Source of the DNA: Flexivirga endophytica
Lineage (GTDB): Bacteria > Actinomycetota > Actinomycetes > Actinomycetales > Dermatophilaceae
Assembly: GCF_014640635.1 (NCBI RefSeq)
Contig: NZ_BMHI01000001.1
Location: 372,001 to 436,000, forward strand
DNA: 64,000 nucleotides
Reading direction: 5' to 3'
Each line of letters opens with the position of its first letter. Position 1 is the first letter of the stretch. The notes below the pieces were generated by a model. It worked only from the letters and a program-made list of their open reading frames with translations, ran no database searches and was not told where the DNA came from. The position numbers and the translations under genes were made by a program. Shown piece by piece: positions 19,260-29,039 of the stretch.

Positions 19260-20246
19260 GTGCCACAAGACCGTTCAGACAGACGCCTCCGCCGGCGGAT
19301 CGAGGCGAGGACTGCGACCTGGTGGGTGCTCGTCGTGCTGCAGGTATTGATCGGTCTGGGCGTGGCGGTGCGGTGGCTGGACGCGACCTGGCAGGTGCCT
19401 ATCGTGCAGGCGTTCTTCCCCGTCATCGGTATGGCGGCGGTGGCTATGTTCGTGCTGGTCGCGGCGCTGCGCTATCGCGTGCTGGGACTCTGCGCGCTGC
19501 TCGTGGCCGTCCCACCCCTCGTGCTCGGTATGACGTCGCTGCACAGTGACACCGTGGCGGCCGGGCCGCACGACGAGGTCGTGATGACGATCAACCTCGA
19601 GTACGGACACGCCGACCCGGCACGGGTCGTCGCGGCCGCCCGCGAGCGCCGGGTCGACACGCTGGTGCTCGAGGAGTGCACACCGAGCGAGTTGCGGGCG
19701 CTGCGCCGGCACGGACTGGACGACCTGCTGCCGCACCAGGCGGGCAGCGCGGGACCGGGCCTCACGGGGACACTGGTGCGCAGCACTCATCGGGTCCGGC
19801 TCGTGGCGGAGCACTCGGCCGGCCGGTTCGCCGGCAGTCCCGACATACAGGTGGTGACTGCGCAGGGCGACTATCGGCTGCGTGCCGTGCACACGCCGGC
19901 GCCGTTGCCGGACATCGTCGGCGACTGGCGGTCCGCGCTGCGGTCGCTGACTGCCTGGCGCGATCGACTTCCTGACGATCAGCGACTGGTGCTGGCCGGC
20001 GACTTCAACGCGTCATCGGCGATGCCCGGCTACCGGAAACTCGCCGACGGACTGACCGACAGCAGCCGGGCGACCGGGTCCGGCTGGCAGCGCACCTGGC
20101 CGCACGGCACCTGGTTGCCACCGTTCGTGCAGCTGGACCACGTGTTGAGCCGCGGGTTCGCCGTGGTCGCCGACGGGACGGTGCCCATCGCGGGCACCGA
20201 TCACCTCGGCTACTGGGCGCGGCTGCGGATGCAGCGGGCCGAGTAG
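19260..20246 (+). CDS. Membrane-anchored endonuclease/exonuclease/phosphatase-family protein
   Basis: The 328-residue protein has three N-terminal hydrophobic segments (TWWVLVVLQVLIGLGVAVRW onwards) and an exported EEP-fold catalytic domain: MTINLEYGHAD, LVLEECTPSEL, LVLAGDFNASSAM, QLDHVL and GTDHLG. EEP enzymes cleave phosphodiesters in nucleic acids, lipids or inositol phosphates; the substrate of this actinobacterial type is unknown. The GTG at 19260 follows an AGGTGAG ribosome-binding site. Confidence 0.82.
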   Translation: MPQDRSDRRLRRRIEARTATWWVLVVLQVLIGLGVAVRWLDATWQVPIVQAFFPVIGMAAVAMFVLVAALRYRVLGLCALLVAVPPLVLGMTSLHSDTVAAGPHDEVVMTINLEYGHADPARVVAAARERRVDTLVLEECTPSELRALRRHGLDDLLPHQAGSAGPGLTGTLVRSTHRVRLVAEHSAGRFAGSPDIQVVTAQGDYRLRAVHTPAPLPDIVGDWRSALRSLTAWRDRLPDDQRLVLAGDFNASSAMPGYRKLADGLTDSSRATGSGWQRTWPHGTWLPPFVQLDHVLSRGFAVVADGTVPIAGTDHLGYWARLRMQRAE

Positions 20247-20314
20247 CGCGGAGCGAGGACGCGGAGCCAGGATTTGAAAGCGAGAAGTTGGAAGCAGGAA
20301 ATGGAAGCCAGCAG

Positions 20315-21703
20315 TCACCAGGGGAGTGGTTCGCTGAGGTCCCGCGGATCGGCGGGGGCGGACCAGCCCTCGTCGGTGTGCACGTAGGACAGCGCCGGGC
20401 CGTGCTCGACGAGCCGTCGTACGGCGGCGACGAGACGGTCGACGTGCTCGCCCGTGGTCGCCAGGCCGAGGCTCGCACGTACCGCGGACGCGCCGACCCC
20501 GACCGCCGCGTCGCACAGCAGGTGCGCGCAGAAGCGACCGTCCCGGACGGCGATGGCGTCCTCGTCGGCGAGTACCTGCGAGACCAGCGACGGGTCATAG
20601 CCATCGACCGTGAACGTGACGACACCGACGTTCGGCCGGTCGCCGAGGACCTCGACGACCCGTACGCCGTCGATCGCGGCCAGGCCGGACCTCAACCTCG
20701 AGTAGAGGTGTGACTCGTGCGCACCGATGCTCGCGCGGTACGCCCGCAGCGTGGCGCAGGCCGCAGCGATCGCGATCGCGCCCACCGCGTTCGGTGTGCC
20801 GCCCTCGTGGCGCGCCGGGCCGGTCTGCCACCGGGTGCCGTCGTGCGAGACCCGGGCTGTGGCGCCACCCGCCGGCAGGTAGGGACCGGCAGCATCCAGC
20901 CAGTCGCTGCGTCCGGCGAGCACTCCTGCGCCATACGGGGCATAGAGCTTGTGTCCGGAGAACGCGATCCAGTCGACGTCGAGTGCTGCGAGGTCGATCG
21001 CCACGTGCGGCGCGTACTGAGCGCCGTCCAGGACCGTTCGTGCCCCGAACTCCTTCGCCACGGCGACGAGCTCGGCCACCGGCCAGATCTCGCCGGTGAC
21101 GTTGCATGCACCGGTGATGACGACCAGCCGGTCGCCTGCGGGGGACTGCGCGAGAGCGCTGCGCAGCAACTCGATGGCGTGTTGTGCGCTGTTCGGCACC
21201 GGGAGCCGGGTGGTGCCGGCGTCGCGCCAGGGGAGGAGGGCGGCGTGGTGCGCCGACTCCCAGGCGAAGACCTGGGTGCCTTCCGGCAGACAATGCGCCA
21301 GCAGCCGCAGCGCGTCCGTGGTGTTGCGGGTGAAGATGACCTCGTCGTCGGGGCGCGCACCGACGAAATTCGCGACCTCGTCCCGCGCGGCCTCGAACCA
21401 GCCGGTGGTGACGCGGCTGGCGTAGCCCGCACCACGATGCACGGAACCGTAGCGACGCTGGGCGCGCTCGGCCGCCTCCGCGACGGCGGTCAGCGCCGGG
21501 GTGGTCGCGCCGTGGTCGAAGTTCGCGTAGTCGGTGACCGTGCGGTGCACGGTCGGCACGCCGAGGTCCGCGGAGACCGTGGTCGGCAGGCCGTCCGTTG
21601 TGGTGCGACGGTGGCTGCCTGCGACTGTGGGCACGATGCGCCGCCGGGTGCGTGTGTTGTCCTGCGGGGAGTCGATCTGAGTGTCGATGCTGATGGTGCT
21701 CAA
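20315..21703 (-). CDS. Class V aminotransferase (cysteine desulfurase-like), SAM-regulated
   Basis: This 462-residue fold-type I PLP enzyme has Lys252 in AFSGHKLYAPYGAG and the NFDHGATTPAL, GYASRVTTGWFEAARDEVA and HEGGTPNAVGAIA segments of the NifS/isopenicillin-epimerase-like group. It starts at TTG 21703, supported by AAGGAG at a proper distance. A SAM-IV riboswitch lies in its leader. Such riboswitches nearly always control methionine, cysteine or SAM metabolism, so a sulfur-related reaction is likely though the substrate is unknown. The first 55 residues are hydrophilic and not part of the usual fold. Confidence 0.85.
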   Translation of the reverse strand: MSTISIDTQIDSPQDNTRTRRRIVPTVAGSHRRTTTDGLPTTVSADLGVPTVHRTVTDYANFDHGATTPALTAVAEAAERAQRRYGSVHRGAGYASRVTTGWFEAARDEVANFVGARPDDEVIFTRNTTDALRLLAHCLPEGTQVFAWESAHHAALLPWRDAGTTRLPVPNSAQHAIELLRSALAQSPAGDRLVVITGACNVTGEIWPVAELVAVAKEFGARTVLDGAQYAPHVAIDLAALDVDWIAFSGHKLYAPYGAGVLAGRSDWLDAAGPYLPAGGATARVSHDGTRWQTGPARHEGGTPNAVGAIAIAAACATLRAYRASIGAHESHLYSRLRSGLAAIDGVRVVEVLGDRPNVGVVTFTVDGYDPSLVSQVLADEDAIAVRDGRFCAHLLCDAAVGVGASAVRASLGLATTGEHVDRLVAAVRRLVEHGPALSYVHTDEGWSAPADPRDLSEPLPW

Positions 21704-21786
21704 CTGGCGCTCCTTGGCCGATCAGGGATCGACGAGGGCACGTGCTGAGCCGATCCGCGCTTGCCGACGCGTTGTCGCGACGGCCC

Positions 21787-21864
21787 GGTCGTCACCCGGA
21801 GCACCCCACCGCGGTGGAGGGTTGCCGCTCAGCAAGCCGGGGCTTGTCGCTGAGACTCATGACC
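21787..21864 (-). ncRNA. SAM-IV riboswitch
   Basis: Read on the minus strand, the segment begins GGTCATGAGTCTCAGCGAC, continues AAGCCCCGGCTTGCTGAGC, then GGCAACCCTCC, CGCGGTGGGGTGCTCCGGG and ends TGACGACC. These are the conserved SAM-I/SAM-IV core blocks in actinobacterial SAM-IV order, with the outer stem GGTCAT/(GT)GACGACC. It lies about 80 bases upstream of the TTG start of the class V aminotransferase, so SAM should repress that gene. Confidence 0.9.
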
Positions 21865-21999
21865 TGCCCGCAAGCGTAACGGAACCTCGCAGCCGTGGGC
21901 CAGCACCGTCCGCTTTCTGGAACGTCGCCGACCGGCGTGTCGCGGCGCCGGCGGCGTGTTTCACCTGGGGCTGGAGTGACTCTCGCGTACGGTGTTTTC

Positions 22000-24780
22000 G
22001 TGGCTACCCGTCCGTCTACGTCGACAACGACCGCGCGCGCGTCCCGGAGCAAGACCGGGACGAAGGCGACCGGTTCGCGCTCCCGTCCCGCGTCCGGGCG
22101 CACCTCGACCCGCCCGCCCGCCAAAAAGGCGACGGGTGCGAAGGCGCGGGCCGGCGGCAAGCCGGCCGGTGGCGGGCTGCCGTTCCCGCTGCGTGCCGCT
22201 CGCGGCACCTGGATGGGTGTCGCGCACGTCGCGGGTGGTGCCGCCCGCCGGGTCGGGCACTCCGCCCGGGACCTCGAGCCGGAGTTGCGTCGCGACGGTC
22301 TCGGCTTCGCACTGATCGCCGCAGCAGTCGTCATCGCCGCCCGTGAATGGTGGGGGCTGACCGGGACGGCGGGTGACGTCATACACGCGATCGTCGCCGG
22401 CACGTTCGGTCTCGGCGCTCTCGTGCTCCCGCTGGTGCTCGTCCTGATCGGGGTGCACCTGATGCGCTCGCCGCGCGGCGACCAGGGGACCAACCGGGTG
22501 ATGGTCGGGCTCGCGCTCTTCGCGATCGCGGTCTGCGGCGTCACGAGCATCGCCAAGGACATACCCCAGCCGAGCGACACCGACGCGCTGCGCGGTGCCG
22601 GCGGCATCATCGGCTTCCTGGCCAGCAGCCCGTTGGTCGCTGCGGTGCACACCATCGGTGCGATGGCTCTGCTGCTGATCCTGGGCTTCTTCAGCGTGTT
22701 GGTGATGACCGCGACGCCAGTGACGATGATCCCCGAGCGCCTGGCGATGCTGCGTGTCCGGCTCTTCGAGCACGGCGGGTCGTATGACGAGGACGACGAC
22801 ACCGTCGACGCCGTCGCGCAGGACCTGCACGGCGACCAGATCGACGGTGGCAAGCGCAAGCGCCGCCGCAAGGCCACCAAGGACGACAGCAACGATCCGG
22901 CCCTGGACGGCGACGAGCCCTTCGAGCAGGCGGCGACGGTCGTGCCGCGTCGGACCAAGGGCGGACGCGTCTTGCGCCCCGGTGAGAAAGACCCGAGCAA
23001 GGACGGTCCGAGCGACGGAAAGGTCTACGACGTCAACGCGGACGGCGCGGGCGACTCGTCGGCGAACGCCACGAAGAGCCGCGGCACACCGGGCGACACG
23101 TCCGCGATGCCGCTGCCCGGCACGACCGGCACGCCACCGGAGTCGATCGCCGTCGCGCCGGGCCTGCAGGCGCCGCCGACCACACCGCTGCCGCAGCGGG
23201 TCGAGCAACTCCAGCTGGCGGGCGACGTCACCTACACACTGCCGGGCAACGAGTTGCTGAAGCCGGGCACGCCGCCGAAGGCGCGGTCGGCCGCCAACGA
23301 CCGGGTCGTCGAAGCACTCACCGACACCATGAACTCCTTCGGCGTCGACGCCCAGGTGACCGGATTCAGCCGTGGCCCGACGGTCACGCGCTACGAGGTG
23401 GAGCTCGGCCAGGGCACCAAGGTCGAGCGGGTCACCGCACTGTCCAAGAACATCGCGTATGCCGTCGCGTCGGCCGATGTGCGCATCCTGTCGCCGATCC
23501 CGGGCAAGTCGGCGATCGGTATCGAGATCCCCAACACCGACCGCGAGAAGGTCAGCCTGGGCGACGTGCTGCGCAGCGGTGCGGCGCGTGGCAACGAGCA
23601 TCCGATGGTGATGGGCGTCGGCAAGGACGTCGAGGGCGGTTACGTCGTCGCCAACCTGGCCAAGATGCCGCACCTGCTGGTGGCCGGTGCGACCGGCGCC
23701 GGCAAGTCGTCCTTCGTCAACTCGATGATCACCTCGATCATGATGCGGTCCACACCGGATGAGGTGCGGATGGTGCTGGTCGACCCCAAGCGCGTCGAAC
23801 TGACCGGCTACGAAGGCATTCCGCACCTGATCACGCCGATCATCACCAACCCGAAGAAGGCCGCGGAGGCCTTGCAGTGGGTCGTCCGTGAGATGGACAC
23901 CCGGTATGACGACCTGGCCGCCTTCGGCTTCAAGCACGTCGACGACTTCAACAAAGCGGTGCGCGCCGGCAAGGTGACACCGCCTCCGGGTTCGGAGCGG
24001 GTCATGCAGACCTACCCCTACCTGCTGGTGATCGTCGACGAGCTCGCCGACCTGATGATGGTCGCGCCGCGCGACGTCGAGGAATCGATCGTGCGCATCA
24101 CCCAGCTCGCCCGAGCCGCCGGCATCCACCTGGTGCTGGCCACGCAGCGACCCTCGGTGGACGTCGTCACCGGTCTGATCAAGGCCAACGTGCCCAGCCG
24201 GCTGGCGTTCGCGACCTCGTCGCTGGCCGACTCCCGGGTCGTGCTCGACCAGCCCGGTGCCGAGAAGCTGATCGGCCAGGGGGACGCGCTGTTCCTGCCG
24301 ATGGGTGCTTCCAAGCCGATGCGTGTGCAGGGCGCCTGGGTCACCGAGACCGAGGTGCAGGAGGTCGTCGCCCACGTCAAGGGGCAGCTGAAGCCCAACT
24401 ACCGCGACGACGTGGCTGTCACGGCTCCGAAGAAGGACATCGACGAGGACATCGGCGACGACCTCGATCTGCTGTTGCAGGCCGCCGAGCTCGTTGTCAA
24501 CAGCCAGTTCGGGTCCACGTCGATGCTGCAGCGCAAGCTGCGAGTCGGCTTCGCCAAGGCGGGCCGGCTGATGGACCTGATGGAGAGCCGCGGCATCGTC
24601 GGCCCGTCCGAAGGCTCGAAGGCGCGCGACGTGCTGGTCAAGCCCGACGACCTGCCGACGACGCTTGCGCTGTTGCGTGGCGACGACCCGCCTGCGGCGG
24701 AGCAGCCGTATGACGCCGCGGCGGACGGCGACACCGGCGACAGCGAGGACGCGTGGCAACTCACCGACCGGCGGGAGTGA
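22000..24780 (+). CDS. ftsK: DNA translocase FtsK
   Basis: FtsK anchors at the septum and pumps DNA during chromosome segregation. The 926-residue protein has a basic N-terminal tail, about four membrane helices (roughly residues 100-250), a Pro/Asp-rich linker, the motor with Walker A GATGAGKSS (Lys569) and Walker B LLVIVDELADLMM, and a C-terminal gamma winged helix (LRVGFAKAGRLMDLMESRGI) that reads orienting DNA sequences. The GTG at 22000 lies 6 nt after a TACGGT -10-like box, so it is probably leaderless. An in-frame GTG at 21976 is an alternative. Confidence 0.95.
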   Translation: MATRPSTSTTTARASRSKTGTKATGSRSRPASGRTSTRPPAKKATGAKARAGGKPAGGGLPFPLRAARGTWMGVAHVAGGAARRVGHSARDLEPELRRDGLGFALIAAAVVIAAREWWGLTGTAGDVIHAIVAGTFGLGALVLPLVLVLIGVHLMRSPRGDQGTNRVMVGLALFAIAVCGVTSIAKDIPQPSDTDALRGAGGIIGFLASSPLVAAVHTIGAMALLLILGFFSVLVMTATPVTMIPERLAMLRVRLFEHGGSYDEDDDTVDAVAQDLHGDQIDGGKRKRRRKATKDDSNDPALDGDEPFEQAATVVPRRTKGGRVLRPGEKDPSKDGPSDGKVYDVNADGAGDSSANATKSRGTPGDTSAMPLPGTTGTPPESIAVAPGLQAPPTTPLPQRVEQLQLAGDVTYTLPGNELLKPGTPPKARSAANDRVVEALTDTMNSFGVDAQVTGFSRGPTVTRYEVELGQGTKVERVTALSKNIAYAVASADVRILSPIPGKSAIGIEIPNTDREKVSLGDVLRSGAARGNEHPMVMGVGKDVEGGYVVANLAKMPHLLVAGATGAGKSSFVNSMITSIMMRSTPDEVRMVLVDPKRVELTGYEGIPHLITPIITNPKKAAEALQWVVREMDTRYDDLAAFGFKHVDDFNKAVRAGKVTPPPGSERVMQTYPYLLVIVDELADLMMVAPRDVEESIVRITQLARAAGIHLVLATQRPSVDVVTGLIKANVPSRLAFATSSLADSRVVLDQPGAEKLIGQGDALFLPMGASKPMRVQGAWVTETEVQEVVAHVKGQLKPNYRDDVAVTAPKKDIDEDIGDDLDLLLQAAELVVNSQFGSTSMLQRKLRVGFAKAGRLMDLMESRGIVGPSEGSKARDVLVKPDDLPTTLALLRGDDPPAAEQPYDAAADGDTGDSEDAWQLTDRRE

Positions 24781-24894
24781 CAGCAGTCCCGGGGGCGTCG
24801 ACCATGTTGCGCCGGTGGCGGCCCACCTGATGGGTTTGACCCTGGCCCGTTTCCAGCTGAAGCCGAACGACGCCGAACACGCGGAAGGCGAACG

Positions 24895-25713
24895 ATGACC
24901 GACGACGAGAACGACCGCACACAGGAGATCCGCCGGGACGGGGACCGTTACTCGTCCCCGGACCAGGGTGGCTCCGCCGGCCCGGAGCCCCGTCGGGGTG
25001 GGCGCGACGACACCGCTGTCTTCGACGCACCGGCAGGTGGTGCTCCCTCGGCCGGTCCCTTTGCGCAGGGCGCGCGCCCGGCGCCCGGTCCACAGGACCC
25101 GGGTCGTCCGCCGCAACAGGCGGGTGCCTATCCACCGGCCGGTGGCGGTTACCGGCCGCCCCCGCAGGCCCAGTCGTATGGCGCGCCGATGGTCCCGACG
25201 GATCGAGGTTCCGGTGGCTTCCCGGCAGCGATCATCGCAGCGGTGGTCGCGACCCTGCTCGCCGTGGCCACCTCGTTCGGCGCCTACCAGATCCTGAAGG
25301 AGCACTCGAGCATCGACAGCCGGAAGGTGCCCGGCTTCGTGACCTATCGCATGAACATGCTGCCCTGGCCGTCCGGCCGCGGGGGCGACCTGACCACGGC
25401 CTTCGTGGTCGGAGCGCTGATCGTGCTGGTGGTGACGTTGCTGCTGATGATGGCCTCGGCGATGTCGACCCGGGCAGGCAACGGCGGTTTCGCGCTCTTC
25501 CTCGCCGCGTGGATGGCGACGGTGCTCGCCGGTGCCATCGCCGAGCCGGTCGTCGGCGTGATCGCGCGGCAGGGTTCCTATCCCACCGGTATGTGGCAGA
25601 ACGACATCAGCAACGGAGTGTTGTGGGGTGTGCTGTTCGGTTGGATCGCCGCGTTGGTGCTGCTGATCGTGCACGCCATGCGTCGCAAGGGCGGCGCGGG
25701 CAGAGTTGCCTGA
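24895..25713 (+). CDS. Hypothetical membrane protein with Pro/Gly-rich N-terminus
   Basis: The 272-residue protein has about 100 disordered residues rich in Pro, Gly, Ala and Gln, then four hydrophobic segments: AAIIAAVVATLLAVATSFGA, AFVVGALIVLVVTLLLMMAS, LFLAAWMATVLAGAI and WGVLFGWIAALVLLIVHAM. I do not recognise a named family. It starts 114 bases after ftsK on the same strand; that spacer contains no obvious terminator, so the two may be co-transcribed. The C-terminus MRRKGGAGRVA is basic and cytoplasmic by the positive-inside rule. Confidence 0.75.
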   Translation: MTDDENDRTQEIRRDGDRYSSPDQGGSAGPEPRRGGRDDTAVFDAPAGGAPSAGPFAQGARPAPGPQDPGRPPQQAGAYPPAGGGYRPPPQAQSYGAPMVPTDRGSGGFPAAIIAAVVATLLAVATSFGAYQILKEHSSIDSRKVPGFVTYRMNMLPWPSGRGGDLTTAFVVGALIVLVVTLLLMMASAMSTRAGNGGFALFLAAWMATVLAGAIAEPVVGVIARQGSYPTGMWQNDISNGVLWGVLFGWIAALVLLIVHAMRRKGGAGRVA

Positions 25714-25788
25714 CAGTCGCTTCGCGCCTGACCGGCAACTTTGCCCACATCCGTACCTGCTCTATTTCTGACTAACGGCACTAGCCGG

Positions 25789-26466
25789 TCACACGCTGAG
25801 GCGGTACCCCTGGCCCGGGTCGGTGAGCAGATAGCGCGGCCGGGCGGGTTCCGGCTCGAGCTTGCGGCGCAGGCCCGCGACATACACCCGCAGGTAGTGC
25901 GTGTCCTTCTCGTAGCCCGGGCCCCACACCTCCCGCAGGAGATCGGCCTGGCTGACCAGATGCCCGGGCTGGATCGCCAAGGTTTCCAACACATGCCACT
26001 CGGTCGGCGTCAGTTTGATGGGCGCGCCGTCGCGCTGCGCGACGCGGTCGGCGAAGTCGAGGGAGAAGTCGGCGGTGCGGACCGGCTGTGCGCGCGGGGT
26101 CGCGACGGTTCGGCGGCGTATGGCGGCGCGTACGCGCGCGAGCAACTCGTCCATGCCGAACGGTTTGGTGACATAGTCGTCCGCTCCCTCGTCGAGTGCC
26201 TCGACCTTGTCATCCGAGTCGTGCCGTGCCGACAGCACGATGATCGGCAGGTCGCTGGTGCGACGGACCCGCCGGATCACCTCAACGCCGTCGAGGTCGG
26301 GCAGGCCGAGGTCGAGGACGACCACGTCGGGGGCATCCTCGGCGATGCTCTGCAGCGCGGTGCGCCCGTCGAAAGCATGCTGCACGCTGTAGTCGCGGGC
26401 GCGCAGGTTGATGCTGAGCGTGCGCACCAGGGCGGGTTCGTCGTCGACCACCAGCACCTTGATCAT
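25789..26466 (-). CDS. kdpE: Potassium-responsive response regulator
   Basis: KdpE is the OmpR-type activator of the kdp operon. The 225-residue protein has a receiver domain with VVDDEPALVRT, phosphoacceptor Asp in VVVLDLGLPDLDG, and VTKPFGMDEL, then a winged helix (LTPTEWHVLETLA, RVYVAGLRRKLEPEPARPRY). Its ATG overlaps the kdpD stop by 4 bases. It is the last gene of kdpFABCDE. Confidence 0.95.
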   Translation of the reverse strand: MIKVLVVDDEPALVRTLSINLRARDYSVQHAFDGRTALQSIAEDAPDVVVLDLGLPDLDGVEVIRRVRRTSDLPIIVLSARHDSDDKVEALDEGADDYVTKPFGMDELLARVRAAIRRRTVATPRAQPVRTADFSLDFADRVAQRDGAPIKLTPTEWHVLETLAIQPGHLVSQADLLREVWGPGYEKDTHYLRVYVAGLRRKLEPEPARPRYLLTDPGQGYRLSV

Positions 26467-29033
26467 CGGGTCGCTCCTCGGGTGCTGTCGGTGTCGGCCG
26501 TGACGGGCAGTCGCACACACATCGTCAGACCGCCGGCCGGGGTGTCCTCGGCGTCCAGTGTGCCGTCCATCGCCTCGGTGAGGCCCTTGGAGACCGCCAG
26601 CCCCAGGCCGACGCCGTTGCCGCGAGGACTGTCGCCATACCGCTGGAAGGGCGCGAAGATGCCGGTGCGTTCCGACTGGGGCACGCCGGGACCACGGTCG
26701 ACGACACGCAGCTCGACCCATTCACCCAGTCGTTCGCCGGTGAGCACGACCTCCTGGCGGCCCGGCGAATAGCGCAGCGAGTTCTCCAACAGGTTGGCCA
26801 GCACGCGTTCGGCGAGGCCAGGGTCGGCCAGGCAACTGAGGCTCGGGTCGGGCAGCCAGGTGCGCACTCGTTCAGGTGTGCTCAGCGAGTGCCTGGTGAC
26901 CGCGAACAGGTCGGCGACGAGTATGTCGTCGGTGCGTGCGGTGATGTTGCCGGATTGGATCCGGGACATGTCGAGCAGATTCTCGATCAACCCGTCGAGT
27001 CGATCTGTCGCACCTTCAACAGTTTCGAGCAGTTCGCGCTGATCGGCGGGTGACAGCTGTATGTCGGTGCTGCGCAGGCTGGACACGCCGGCCTTGATCG
27101 CCGACAGGGGAGTGCGCAGGTCGTGCGAGACCGCCGCGAGCAGCGCGGCCCGCGATCGGTTGTCCTTCGCGAGCCCGGCCGCTGCGGCGGCCTGTCGGGC
27201 GAGTTCGTTGCGATGGAGGATCGCGGCCGCGACGCTTGCGTAGGCCTCCATCAGCCGTTGCCGACCGGCATCGACCACGTCGCCCTGCAGCACCAGTTGG
27301 TGCTCGTCGTCGATCGGTGCCCTGCTGAGCCGGGCATCGAGATCGGTTAGGGGGACGTCACCGCTGACGACGACGACCTGCCCGGGTACGCCGGTACGGG
27401 TCGTCCGGACGATCGCCGCGCCCGCCGTCGAGAAGATGTCACGAGCCTGCTCCAGCAACTCGGGCAAGGGGTCCTTGACCGCGAGCAGCGAGTGCGTCAG
27501 CTCCGCAAGGACTCGCGAATCATATTCCGCTGCAACGGATTGCGCCGTGCGGCGCGCGGCGAGATGCACCACGGAGGCGACGGATGCGGCGACCACGAGA
27601 AAGAGCACCAGCGCGGCGACGTTCTGCGGTTGGTTGATCGTCAATGCACCGGTCGGGGGAGCGAAGAACCAGTTGAGCACCAAACTGGCCAGCACCGCCG
27701 CCGCCAGGCCGGACCAGATGCCGCCGACGATGGCGGTCACGACGGTGAACGCTAGGTAGATCAGCACGACGAGGGGCAGCGCGTGCCAGTGCCCGGTCGC
27801 GTTGAGCAGGGTGGTGAGCAGTGCGAGGCCGACGGTGGCGAGCAACCAGCCGGCGATCTCGCGTTGTCGTCCGACACCTCCCCAGCTGATCGCAGGTCGT
27901 TTGCCGCTGTGCGCGAGGTCGTGCGTCACCATGAGCACGTCGATGTCGCCGGACCCGTCGACAACGGTGTCCCCGACGCCGCGGCCGAAGATCCGTTGTA
28001 GGCGGGTCCGCCGAGACGCTCCGATGATGATCTGCGAGGCGTTGATGCCGCGGGCGAACTCCAGGATCGCCTCGCCCACGTCGGACCCTGTCACCGTGTG
28101 CATCGTGCCGCCCAGCTCGGCCACCAGTTGCCTTGTGGCTGTGGCGGATTCGGGCGGGACGTCGCGCAGTCCCGTGTCGGGCACGACCTGCACGGCATAC
28201 AGCTCACCGCCGGCGCCGCGCGCAGTGATGCGCGCGCCTCGTCGCAGCAGGGTCTCCTGCTCCGGACCGCCGGTGAGGGCGACGACGATGCGTTCGCGCA
28301 CCGGCCACGTGGACGCGATGTCGTGGTCGTCGCGATAACGGGCGAGCGCCTCGTCGACCCGGTCGGCGGTCCACAACAGCGCGAGCTCGCGCAACGCCGA
28401 CAGGTTGCCGGCACGGAAGTAGTTCGCCAGTGCGGCGTCGACGCGCTCGGCGGGGTAGACATGCCCGTGGGCCAGCCTTCGGCGCAGGGCCTCGGGCGCC
28501 ATGTCGACGAGCTCGATCTGGTCGGCCGCCCGGACGACGGCGTCCGGCACGGTCTCCTGCTGACGGATGCCGGTGATCTGGAAGACGGCGTCGTTCAACG
28601 ACTCCAGGTGTTGCACGTTGACCGTCGAGAGGACGTCGATGCCCGCCTCGAGCAGCCGGTCCAGGTCCTCCCAGCGACGCTGATGCGGACCGGACACCCT
28701 CCGGTGTGCGAGCTCGTCCACCAGGACCACATCCGGCCGGCGACGCAGGACCGCATCGACGTCGAGCTCGTGAAGTGTGGTGCCGCCGTGCCGGATCTCC
28801 TGCGGTGGGACGGTTTCCAGTCCCTCGAGCTGCTCAGCGGTGTAGCTGCGATCGTGGGTCTCGACGATGCCGACGACGACGTCGGTGCCGCGTTGCCGCC
28901 GGCGGTGTGCCTCCTGCAGCATCTTGACGGTCTTGCCCACCCCGGGGGCAGCACCGAGGTAGATGCGAAGTCGGCCGCGCGTCATACGACGATTGTCCCG
29001 TGGCGGGTCCGGCGCGTTGCGGTGGGCGCTCAT
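26463..29033 (-). CDS. kdpD: Potassium sensor histidine kinase
   Basis: KdpD senses K+ limitation and turgor and phosphorylates KdpE. The protein opens with the KdpD domain (RIYLGAAPGVGKTVKMLQEA) and a Usp-like segment, then has four membrane helices near the middle, a GAF-like region, the H-box AAVSHDLRTPLSAIKAG and the ATPase motifs LLENSLRYSP and RGNGVGLGLAVSKGL. The ATG at 29033 is 6 bases from the kdpC stop, giving 856 residues. An in-frame ATG at 28985 (840 residues) would match the family start MxRGRLRIYLG better. Confidence 0.93.
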   Translation of the reverse strand: MSAHRNAPDPPRDNRRMTRGRLRIYLGAAPGVGKTVKMLQEAHRRRQRGTDVVVGIVETHDRSYTAEQLEGLETVPPQEIRHGGTTLHELDVDAVLRRRPDVVLVDELAHRRVSGPHQRRWEDLDRLLEAGIDVLSTVNVQHLESLNDAVFQITGIRQQETVPDAVVRAADQIELVDMAPEALRRRLAHGHVYPAERVDAALANYFRAGNLSALRELALLWTADRVDEALARYRDDHDIASTWPVRERIVVALTGGPEQETLLRRGARITARGAGGELYAVQVVPDTGLRDVPPESATATRQLVAELGGTMHTVTGSDVGEAILEFARGINASQIIIGASRRTRLQRIFGRGVGDTVVDGSGDIDVLMVTHDLAHSGKRPAISWGGVGRQREIAGWLLATVGLALLTTLLNATGHWHALPLVVLIYLAFTVVTAIVGGIWSGLAAAVLASLVLNWFFAPPTGALTINQPQNVAALVLFLVVAASVASVVHLAARRTAQSVAAEYDSRVLAELTHSLLAVKDPLPELLEQARDIFSTAGAAIVRTTRTGVPGQVVVVSGDVPLTDLDARLSRAPIDDEHQLVLQGDVVDAGRQRLMEAYASVAAAILHRNELARQAAAAAGLAKDNRSRAALLAAVSHDLRTPLSAIKAGVSSLRSTDIQLSPADQRELLETVEGATDRLDGLIENLLDMSRIQSGNITARTDDILVADLFAVTRHSLSTPERVRTWLPDPSLSCLADPGLAERVLANLLENSLRYSPGRQEVVLTGERLGEWVELRVVDRGPGVPQSERTGIFAPFQRYGDSPRGNGVGLGLAVSKGLTEAMDGTLDAEDTPAGGLTMCVRLPVTADTDSTRGATR

Positions 29034-29039
29034 CGGCCG

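Noticed and set aside
24781-24894. Small gene between ftsK and the downstream membrane protein
   Set aside because: The only frame with a start is about 22 residues, overlaps a shadow of ftsK, and has no ribosome-binding site or conserved look.
21961-25674. 1237-residue open frame on the minus strand opposite ftsK
   Set aside because: It is antisense to an unmistakable FtsK. Long antisense frames are common at this GC content, and its Arg/Gly/His-rich product has no recognisable domain.
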